Origin: Bacteroidaceae bacterium
GTDB taxonomy: Bacteria > Bacteroidota > Bacteroidia > Bacteroidales > Bacteroidaceae
Direction of reading: 5' to 3'
DNA length: 39,101 bases
Assembly (NCBI GenBank): GCA_017455585.1
Contig: JAFSZU010000057.1
Span: forward strand, 1 to 39,101
The position numbers and the translations under genes are program-made. Positions 1 to 6,868 of the stretch are shown here, piece after piece (position 1 is the stretch's first letter; every line of letters begins with the position of its first letter). The notes under the pieces were generated by a model. It saw only the letters and a list, made by a program, of their open reading frames with translations, did not search any database and was not told where the DNA came from.

Positions 1-2
1 TA

Positions 3-36
3 TTGGCGTTAGATTCACTTTTTTTTTCTATCTTTG
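3..36 (+). promoter_or_regulatory. Candidate Bacteroidales promoter upstream of the first gene
   Basis: A TATCTTTG at 29-36 matches the Bacteroidales -7 consensus TAnnTTTG. A TTGG at 3-6 lies about 22 bp upstream and could serve as the -33 element, although it is not the full TTTG. If used, transcription would start near 43 and give a leader of about 270 nt made almost entirely of short tandem repeats before the ATG at 317. The match was found by eye only. The poor -33 box and closeness to the window edge keep confidence moderate. Confidence 0.45.
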
Positions 37-52
37 CCCCTGCGTCAACTTC

Positions 53-92
53 TGACATGGTAACACGTTGACACGGTAACACGTTAACACGA
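53..92. repeat. Octamer tandem array (TAACACGT type)
   Basis: Five consecutive 8-bp units are visible: TGACATGG, TAACACGT, TGACACGG, TAACACGT, TAACACGA. The same octamer family occurs at 3848-3899 between the first and second genes. The array is noncoding and lies in the leader of the first gene. Confidence 0.8.
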
Positions 93-156
93 TAATTTTC
101 AATTTTCAACTTTCAACAACGGAAACACAGAAACAATCTGAAATACCCGGAAACAT

Positions 157-258
157 TTCCGCTCTTTCCGCTTTACGACCACGGATCCCACGGATTTCAC
201 GGATTCCTTTCCGCTGCTTTTCCGCTGCTTTTCCGTTTCTTCCGCTTTTTTCCGTTAT
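157..258. repeat. Pyrimidine-rich TTCCGCT/TTTCCG array with a 9-bp CACGGATTT triplet
   Basis: Repeated TTCCGCT, TTTCCGCTGC and TTTCCGTT blocks surround three 9-bp units at 180-206 (CACGGATCC, CACGGATTT, CACGGATTC). The reverse complement of the TTCCG-type motif reappears at 6664-6732, where it is translated as part of the glycosidase C-terminus. The array is noncoding here. Confidence 0.7.
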
Positions 259-266
259 TTCTGTTG

Positions 267-315
267 TTCAACTTTCAACTTTCAACTTTCAACTCTCAAC
301 TCTCAACTTTCAGCT
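267..315. repeat. Heptamer array (TTCAACT type) abutting the start codon
   Basis: Seven consecutive 7-bp units run up to one base before the ATG at 317: four TTCAACT, two CTCAACT and one TTCAGCT. The array occupies the place where a ribosome-binding region would be. Imperfect copies of the heptamer also occur at about 97-118. Confidence 0.85.
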
Positions 316-316
316 T

Positions 317-3300
317 ATGAAAAAACATCTACTCTCCATCCTGTTTCTGGCCATGGCGGTGCTGACGGGCAGCCGCGCCCTGGCATGGGACGCCCCCGTG
401 GCTCCCCAGCGCCCCGCCTTCGACGGCGCATGGGTGACACCCGCCACCGGCAACCAGTATTACATCTATCACGTGGGTTCTGGCCAGTTCATGGGCACAG
501 GCCTGGACTGGGGCACCCGCACCTGCACCACCGTCGATTCCGTGGTGCTGGTGAGCCCGACGCGCGTGGCTGTGGCCCTGAACCGCAACTATGTGGTGCC
601 CTTCTCCATCGAGGAGAGCGACATCGACGGTCTGCTCTACATCCGCACCCTGAACACCAACAAGGGTGAAAGCGCCTACGTGACGGCCGAGGGCAACGCC
701 TCGTGGAGCGACGGCGACACGAGCCGCGCCGGCCACTGGGTCATCAGCCCCACAGAGGACGATGCCTACACGCTCGACGTGGCCGACAGCGAGGTCTGTC
801 TGGGCCTGGACGGCATAGGCATCACGACGTCCTACACCTGGGCCGATGCCGTCAAGGGCGACCGCTACACCGTCGCCTGGAGGTTCCTGGCCGCCACGGA
901 CGAGACGGCCGAGGCCATCAAGGGCTACACCAAGGGAGCCTACGCCGCCTACCTCGCCGCCACGGACCTCTATGCCGTGCGCCAGTCGCTCTATGAGGTG
1001 CTGACGGAGGCCGACGAGCTGGGCATTGACAACAGCGCCGCCGGAGCCATCTACACCCAGGCCGACGCCACGCTGGAGCAGCTGCAGGCTGCGCTGGACG
1101 AGCTGAAGGCCGTGGTGGATGCCGATGCCTTCCGCCGCGGCATCGCCGGGGCCTCGCCGGAGAACCCCTTCGACGTGACCAAGTATGTGATGCAGAACGC
1201 CGACTTCTCCGCCGCGTGCGAGAACGGCAAGACACCGGCCGGGTGGGAGATCACCGTCACGGGCACCAACATAGGCCAGCAGAACCGCAAGGACACCAAC
1301 CCCGACGACGAGACACTATACCTGGACAACTTCGTTGAGTGCTGGACACCGGCACCCGCCACGCTGGGCGACGGATACATAGGCCAGTGGGTGACGGGAC
1401 TGCCCCAGGGCCGCTACCGCCTGACCATGGAGGCTGTCGCCTGTAACCAGAGCGACGGCTTCGACCCCACGACCGTCACGGGTGTCTATCTCTTCGCCGG
1501 CAACGGCAACTTCAACCTCCACGGCGAGGAGTCGGTGGCGGGTGCGCCCTACGACATCCGGCACTATGAGTGGGACTTCGACTTCAATGCCGAGCGTCTG
1601 CTCCTGGGACTGCTCTTCGAGGGCACCAACGCCAGCTGGGTCTCGGCCGACAACTTCCACCTCTACGCCATCGGTGCCATGCAGGACGACCCTGCCATCG
1701 TGGCCCTGCGCGCCGTCCTCGACGAGGCATGGGAGTTCCAGGATCAGCTGGGTTCCAACATGATCGACGATGACTACTCCCTGAGTGCCGGCACTGCCGA
1801 GGTGGAGGCCCTGCAGCAGGCCATTGAGCAGTCTGAGCGTGCCGTGCAGAACGCCGACACCGAGCAGGCCAACGCCGCCCTGGCCGCCCTGCAGACAGCC
1901 CTGGCCGACGTGCGCCGCTCCGTGGAGGTCTATCAGAGCTACCGGACCGTCTATGCCGAGGCACTGTTCACCGCCCAGCGCCTGAAGGATCTGGGGCAGT
2001 GGGACGACCTGCAGGCCGAGATCCTGAACTGGGCAGGCTATGAGCTGGCCGACGCCTTCGAGGCGGGCACCCTCACCGAGGCCGGGCTGAAGGACGCCCA
2101 GCAACGGGTGGCCAACATGATGGCCGCATACGTGGGCGTGGAAGGCCACGTGCAGCCGGGCAACGACCTGACCGTGCTCATCCGGAACGCCGACTTCTCC
2201 CGCGGACAGTATGGCCGCACAGACGCTACCACCTTCGACGGCGACGAGAACGCCGTGCCCGGCTGGAACATCGCCAGCGGCAACATCACCGAACTCAGCG
2301 GCGACTACCACAACGTGGAGGTCTATGGCAAGGCCTTCGATGTCAACCAGACGCTCCGCAACCTGCCCGCCGGCACCTACCGTCTGACCGTGCAGGGCTA
2401 CGTCCGCGTGGATAGCGGCGAGAACGACATGGTGCTCTACGCCGGCGTCTCCAGCAAGCGTTTCATGGAAATCACCGACGAGTACAGCACCACGGCACTC
2501 CTGGGCGATGTCGATGGCGGCGGCTCCACCGGCAGCTGGCCCTACGACACGCCACGCCCCGACGGCCTAGGCTACCAGCCCAACTCCATGCAGGGTGCCA
2601 GCGTCTATTTCGAGGCAGAGAACCCCGCCACCGGCCGCCCGTTCTACCTCAACGACGTGACCATCGGCCACACCGGCGGCGACCTGACCATTGGCGTGAA
2701 GAGTGACCACCAGAACAACAGCCTCTGGATCCTCTGGGACAACTTCACACTGACGTTCGTCAGCAGCGAAGCCATTGAACCCATCCTGGAAGAAATCGAC
2801 GAGCTCAGACAGCAGATGGACGAGTTGCTGGCCACCAACAACACCACGCTCCAGACCCGTGAGCAGATGGATCCGCTCTACAACCGCATCGAGCAGAAGA
2901 ACCAGCTCGCCACCACCGACGAGGCTCTGGCACTTCTGGATGCCATCAAGGAGATGATGGCGCAAATCAAGGACGACGAGGCACACTACCAGGAGATCAT
3001 CAGTGTGAGCGATGCCTTCAGCCTGCGCGTCTATGAGGTCTCTGACGAGAACTTCATCAACCTCTTGGACGAGGTTACGGCCAAGATTTCCAACATGGAT
3101 TTTGAGAACGTGGAGGAGATTGCAGCCTACATCCTTCGCCTGAAGGAGGGCTGGGTGGCCGCCGTCATGTCCGGAGCCACCGAGGGCAGCGACGTCACCC
3201 TGCTCATTGCCAACCCCGACTTCGAGACCCAGAACGCCGACGGGTGGAGCATCATCCCCGTGGCCGAGGGCGGCCGCATCGGCGACAACCAGGGCTATCA

Positions 3301-3850
3301 GGCCAACGCCGTCTATAATAATGAGGAGGCCGGACTGCACGTGGAGCACTTCGTCGAGGCCTGGCGCGCCGACAGCCAGCCGCTCTATGACGGCGACATC
3401 TGCCAGGACATCGGTGTCCTGCCCCAGGGCTACTACCAGCTGACGGCCGACGGCTTCGCCACCAACCAGGCCGGCGAGCCCGACGGCGGCATCAAGGGCA
3501 TCTTCCTCTGTGCACAGGTGGGCGACGGCGCAGCCGTAACGCCCTTCGCCAAGGAGGTCGATTGGATTCCACAGCACTACACCGTGAACTTCTTTGCCGA
3601 CGGCAAGAGCGAGATCACCATCGGCATACGCATCAGCCAGACAAACTCCAACTGGTTCCTGGCCGACAACTTCGGTCTCATCTACCTGGGACAGACCCCG
3701 CCCGATGCCATTGTCGGCACAGAGGCCACAGCCACCCTGCGCCCGGCAGCCATCTACTCTGTCCACGGCATTCAGACACGTCAATTGCAACGCGGCCTGA
3801 ACATCGTACGCGGAGCAGACGGACAGGTACGCAAGGTCATGGTACGTTGA
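317..3850 (+). CDS. Large exported multi-module beta-sandwich protein with T9SS-like C-terminal tail
   Basis: This 1177-aa protein begins with a signal peptide (about residues 1-24, ending SRALAW). Residues about 40-200 contain a lectin-like stretch (YYIYHVGSGQFMG, later VCLGLDG) that may be a beta-trefoil or similar binding fold. Three related beta-sandwich modules follow, each opening with a version of D-V/L-T-x-x-I/V-x-N-x-D-F and ending with W-x-x-x-D-N-F: about 286-452, 617-815 and 959-1125. They resemble galactose-binding or carbohydrate-binding modules and are joined by helical linkers (about 455-600 and 820-945) like FIVAR-type spacers. The last 33 residues (IYSVHGIQ...GLNIVRG...KVMVR) look like a type IX secretion sorting tail, which fits the sprA gene nearby. 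No catalytic domain is recognised, so the likely role is a surface glycan-binding or adhesive protein; this is inferred. The TGA stop forms the first three bases of a downstream octamer array. Confidence 0.85.
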   Translation: MKKHLLSILFLAMAVLTGSRALAWDAPVAPQRPAFDGAWVTPATGNQYYIYHVGSGQFMGTGLDWGTRTCTTVDSVVLVSPTRVAVALNRNYVVPFSIEESDIDGLLYIRTLNTNKGESAYVTAEGNASWSDGDTSRAGHWVISPTEDDAYTLDVADSEVCLGLDGIGITTSYTWADAVKGDRYTVAWRFLAATDETAEAIKGYTKGAYAAYLAATDLYAVRQSLYEVLTEADELGIDNSAAGAIYTQADATLEQLQAALDELKAVVDADAFRRGIAGASPENPFDVTKYVMQNADFSAACENGKTPAGWEITVTGTNIGQQNRKDTNPDDETLYLDNFVECWTPAPATLGDGYIGQWVTGLPQGRYRLTMEAVACNQSDGFDPTTVTGVYLFAGNGNFNLHGEESVAGAPYDIRHYEWDFDFNAERLLLGLLFEGTNASWVSADNFHLYAIGAMQDDPAIVALRAVLDEAWEFQDQLGSNMIDDDYSLSAGTAEVEALQQAIEQSERAVQNADTEQANAALAALQTALADVRRSVEVYQSYRTVYAEALFTAQRLKDLGQWDDLQAEILNWAGYELADAFEAGTLTEAGLKDAQQRVANMMAAYVGVEGHVQPGNDLTVLIRNADFSRGQYGRTDATTFDGDENAVPGWNIASGNITELSGDYHNVEVYGKAFDVNQTLRNLPAGTYRLTVQGYVRVDSGENDMVLYAGVSSKRFMEITDEYSTTALLGDVDGGGSTGSWPYDTPRPDGLGYQPNSMQGASVYFEAENPATGRPFYLNDVTIGHTGGDLTIGVKSDHQNNSLWILWDNFTLTFVSSEAIEPILEEIDELRQQMDELLATNNTTLQTREQMDPLYNRIEQKNQLATTDEALALLDAIKEMMAQIKDDEAHYQEIISVSDAFSLRVYEVSDENFINLLDEVTAKISNMDFENVEEIAAYILRLKEGWVAAVMSGATEGSDVTLLIANPDFETQNADGWSIIPVAEGGRIGDNQGYQANAVYNNEEAGLHVEHFVEAWRADSQPLYDGDICQDIGVLPQGYYQLTADGFATNQAGEPDGGIKGIFLCAQVGDGAAVTPFAKEVDWIPQHYTVNFFADGKSEITIGIRISQTNSNWFLADNFGLIYLGQTPPDAIVGTEATATLRPAAIYSVHGIQTRQLQRGLNIVRGADGQVRKVMVR

Positions 3851-3899
3851 CACGTTAACACATTAACACTTTAACACTTTAACACTTTAACACGTTAAC
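3848..3899. repeat. Octamer tandem array containing the stop codon of the first gene
   Basis: Six 8-bp units plus four bases: TGACACGT, TAACACAT, three TAACACTT, TAACACGT, TAAC. The TGA stop of the preceding gene (3848-3850) is the start of the first unit. The array is directly followed by heptamers, so the 79-bp gap between the two genes is entirely repeat sequence and has no visible terminator. Confidence 0.9.
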
Positions 3900-3900
3900 T

Positions 3901-3928
3901 TTCAACTCTCAACTTTCAACTTTCAACT
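3901..3928. repeat. Heptamer array (TTCAACT x4) abutting the glycosidase start codon
   Basis: Four 7-bp units (TTCAACT, CTCAACT, TTCAACT, TTCAACT) end one base before the ATG at 3930. The arrangement matches 267-315 upstream of the first gene, so both genes are initiated from the same repeat context. Confidence 0.9.
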
Positions 3929-3929
3929 G

Positions 3930-6854
3930 ATGAGGACTATCTCTTCTCTCTTCCTGCTTGGCGCGGTGATGGCTGCGGTGCAGGCTCAGGACTACAAGAC
4001 AATTAGTACAGTTGAGGAGGTCGGCGTGGCGGTGCCCGTGGGCACCGTCCCTCGCCTACCCTATCAGCTGTGGGTGACCTACAGCGATGGCAGCGGCGAG
4101 TACCGTCAGGTGCGGTGGAACAACGCCGCCCCCGCCACGGAGCAGGCGCTGGCCGATGCCGCGCAGAACCCCGTGGGCAAGGAGTATGACGTGAAGGGAT
4201 ATATCCTCGGGGACAACACGACCACACAGGGATTCCCCGTCCAGGCACACGTCACGGTCGCCAGCGGCACCTACGCCACGCCGTCGGCCATCCCCGTGGC
4301 AGAGCCGCTGCCGCTGAACTGCGTGACCATCAACGGTGACAACCGCCTCACGCAGAACCGCGAGCTGGACATCAACCAGCTCCTGAGCCTGGACGTGAAG
4401 CAACAGCTCTACAACTACCGCGACACCTACGGCTTCTCCACCCGCGGCTACCCCGTGGCCGACGGATGGGACTCTCCCACCACCAAGCTGAAGGGCCACG
4501 GCAGCGGGCACTACATGAGCGCACTGGCCATGGCCTACGCCTCCTGCACCGACAAGGACAAGAAGAAACTGCTGAAAGCCCGCATCCAGACCATGGTGGA
4601 TGAACTGCGCAAGTGTCAGGAGCGCACCTTCGTCTTCGACAAGCAGTTGGGACGCTACTGGGAGGCACGCGACTTCGCCCCCGAGGCCGAGCTGAAGGAG
4701 ATGAAGGGCACGTGGGCAGACTTCGACGTGTATAAGAAGGATTACCAGCATTATGGCTACGGCTACCTCAACGCCATTCCCGCGCAACACTGCGCGTTGA
4801 TAGAGATGTACCGCGCCTACAACAACGAGCAGTGGGTGTGGGCACCCTACTACAGCGTCCACAAGCAGCTGGCGGGGCTCATCGACATCGCCAACCTGGT
4901 GGATGACCGCGCCATCGCCCGCAAGGCCCTGCTGATTGCCAAGGACATGGGGCTGTGGGTCTGGAACCGCCTGCACTACCGCACCTTCGTCCAGTCCGAT
5001 GGCACGCAGGAAGAACGCCGCGCCCGTCCCGGCAACCGCTATGAGATGTGGAATATGTATATCGCCGGAGAGGTGGGCGGCATGGCCGAGTCACTGGCGC
5101 GTCTGAGCGAGATGGTGACCGACAAGACCGAGCGCGACCACCTGCTGGAAGCCTCCACCTACTTCGACAGCCCCGCCTTCTTCGGGCCGTTGGCAAAGAA
5201 CGTCGATGCCATCCGCACACGCCACGCCAACCAGCACATCCCCATGGTCACGGGTGCCCTGCGCGCCTACCGCGGCAACGCCAACCCCTACTACTACAAC
5301 CTGGCACAGAACTTCTGGACGATGGTCCAGGGGCGCTACCGTTATGCCATGGGCGGCGTGGGCAACGGCGAGATGTTCCGCCAGCCCTACACGCAGATTC
5401 TCTCCATGTGCACCAACGTGGGCACAGACTGGCGCGACCGCTCGACCTACCCCGAACCCACGCTCAACGAGACCTGCTGCGCCTATAACCTGGCCAAGCT
5501 CACCAAGGACCTCAACTGCTTCAATCCCAACGACGCACGCTACATGGACTACTACGAGCGCGTGCTCTACAACCAGATCATCGGCTCCGTGCGTCCCCGC
5601 GACTATGCCGTGCTCTACCAGTACGCCGTGGGCCTGAACGCCTCGAAGCCCTGGGGCAACGAGACCCCGCAGAGCACCTGCTGCGGCGGCACCGGCGTGG
5701 AGAACCACGTGAAATATCAGGAGGCCGCCTACTTCGTGGGCGGCGACACGCTGTGGGTGGCACTCTACATGCCCACCACCGCCCGCTGGGATGCCAAGAA
5801 AGCCGTCATCCAGCAGGACTGCCAGTGGCCGGCGGAGCGCACAACCATCCGCGTCACGGAGTGCAAACAGCCCTTTGCCATGAAGCTGCGCGTGCCTTAC
5901 TGGGCCACACAGGGCTTTGACATCCGCGTCAACGGCAAGAGCGTCTTTAATAATTCACAATTCACAATTCACAATTCACAATTAAGGCCACAGCCCTGCT
6001 CCTATGTCACCTTGCCCGTGCGCAGCTGGAAGAAGAGCGACGTGGTGGAAGTCATCATGCCCTTCACGCCCCACATCGACTTCGGTCCGGACAAGATGGA
6101 GGTGGCCGCCACCGGCAAGAATGAACCCAAGACACGCTTCGAACCCGAATGGTGCGGCGCACTCATGAGCGGCCCCCTGGTGATGTGCACCGAGGGCATA
6201 CGCTCCTGGCAAGAAGCCAGCAAGCCAGTAGATGAACTGCTGGCCAGCACTGGCAGCTTCATCCCCGACTACGCTGCCGACCGCCACGTCACACACTACT
6301 TCCGCATCGCCGTCCCCGGCACACCCGTGCATGTGGCGGGCGAGGAAAACGGCGAGGAGGTGGATGTCACCCGCTTGCAGGAAGCCATGCAGATGGCCCG
6401 CAGCCGCCGCGATGCCCAGAACGCGTGGAACGAGATGGCGGTGAAGGTGCCCGAATACGCTCCGTGGGCCAAGCACGGCTTTGCGCGCCTGATGGAGCAG
6501 TTCGACCGCGCCCGCGCCCTCTTCGACGATGCCGACCGCGCCCACGACCAGCAGGCCATCGACGACATGACCACCGAACTCAACACCGCCCTGAACACCA
6601 TGCGCCCCGGCAACCTACCCGAACTGGAGGACCTGGACGAGTTACTGCCCCTGCTGAACGATGCCAAACAGCGGAAAGAAACGGGAAATCAACGGAAAGA
6701 AACGGAAAAACAGCGGAAAGACGCGGAACGGACAGCGGCCAAGCTGCAAGAGGCCATCGAATATGCCGAAATGGTGGTGAAGTACGTCAGCGACGGCAGC
6801 GGCACACAGGACATGATCGACCGCGCCGTCAAACAGCTGAAGGCTGCAAAATAA
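3930..6854 (+). CDS. Exported DUF1680 glycosidase (GH127/GH146 clan, beta-L-arabinofuranosidase-like)
   Basis: This 974-aa protein has a signal peptide (about residues 1-19, ending AVQAQ). An Ig-like domain of the Big_4 type follows at about 30-115 (VPVGTVPRLPY, WVTYSDGSGEYRQVRWN). The DUF1680 catalytic region covers about 130-800. Expected active-site features are present: GE481MF, NE514TCC with C516, and the C584-C585-G-G-T-G-V-E-N-H motif. In characterised GH127 enzymes a Cys/Glu cluster binds zinc and a Cys acts as nucleophile, so hydrolysis of beta-L-arabinofuranosyl or a related linkage is likely. The substrate is not determined. A helical C-terminal extension (about 815-974) resembles FIVAR-type spacers. 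Two low-complexity DNA insertions are translated in frame, at residues about 675-685 and 912-935. The gene lies 79 bp after the first gene and may be cotranscribed with it. Its TAA is 14 bp from the convergent sprA stop. Confidence 0.9.
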   Translation: MRTISSLFLLGAVMAAVQAQDYKTISTVEEVGVAVPVGTVPRLPYQLWVTYSDGSGEYRQVRWNNAAPATEQALADAAQNPVGKEYDVKGYILGDNTTTQGFPVQAHVTVASGTYATPSAIPVAEPLPLNCVTINGDNRLTQNRELDINQLLSLDVKQQLYNYRDTYGFSTRGYPVADGWDSPTTKLKGHGSGHYMSALAMAYASCTDKDKKKLLKARIQTMVDELRKCQERTFVFDKQLGRYWEARDFAPEAELKEMKGTWADFDVYKKDYQHYGYGYLNAIPAQHCALIEMYRAYNNEQWVWAPYYSVHKQLAGLIDIANLVDDRAIARKALLIAKDMGLWVWNRLHYRTFVQSDGTQEERRARPGNRYEMWNMYIAGEVGGMAESLARLSEMVTDKTERDHLLEASTYFDSPAFFGPLAKNVDAIRTRHANQHIPMVTGALRAYRGNANPYYYNLAQNFWTMVQGRYRYAMGGVGNGEMFRQPYTQILSMCTNVGTDWRDRSTYPEPTLNETCCAYNLAKLTKDLNCFNPNDARYMDYYERVLYNQIIGSVRPRDYAVLYQYAVGLNASKPWGNETPQSTCCGGTGVENHVKYQEAAYFVGGDTLWVALYMPTTARWDAKKAVIQQDCQWPAERTTIRVTECKQPFAMKLRVPYWATQGFDIRVNGKSVFNNSQFTIHNSQLRPQPCSYVTLPVRSWKKSDVVEVIMPFTPHIDFGPDKMEVAATGKNEPKTRFEPEWCGALMSGPLVMCTEGIRSWQEASKPVDELLASTGSFIPDYAADRHVTHYFRIAVPGTPVHVAGEENGEEVDVTRLQEAMQMARSRRDAQNAWNEMAVKVPEYAPWAKHGFARLMEQFDRARALFDDADRAHDQQAIDDMTTELNTALNTMRPGNLPELEDLDELLPLLNDAKQRKETGNQRKETEKQRKDAERTAAKLQEAIEYAEMVVKYVSDGSGTQDMIDRAVKQLKAAK
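5952..5983. repeat. Perfect heptamer array inside the glycosidase reading frame
   Basis: Four copies of AATTCAC plus AATT make 32 bp of perfect 7-bp repeat. They are translated as residues about 675-685 (part of NNSQFTIHNSQLRPQ). The array falls in a loop of the beta-sandwich following the catalytic barrel, between VNGKSVF and YVTLPVRSW. Its AT-rich composition contrasts sharply with the GC-rich codons around it. Confidence 0.95.
6664..6732. repeat. CGGAAAGAAACGG-type array inside the glycosidase reading frame
   Basis: Four imperfect repeats around CGGAAAG/CGGAAA are translated as a Lys/Glu/Gln/Arg-rich stretch (NQRKETEKQRKDAER, residues about 912-935). The reverse complement matches the TTTCCGCT/TTTCCGTTTC sequence of the leader at 157-258. 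The same repeat class is thus noncoding in one orientation and coding in the other. Confidence 0.8.
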
Positions 6855-6868
6855 TCGTACCTACTCTC

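Noticed and set aside
157..258. Possible insertion sequence end or mobile element remnant
   Set aside because: Only short direct repeats are present, with no terminal inverted repeats or transposase fragment in any frame.
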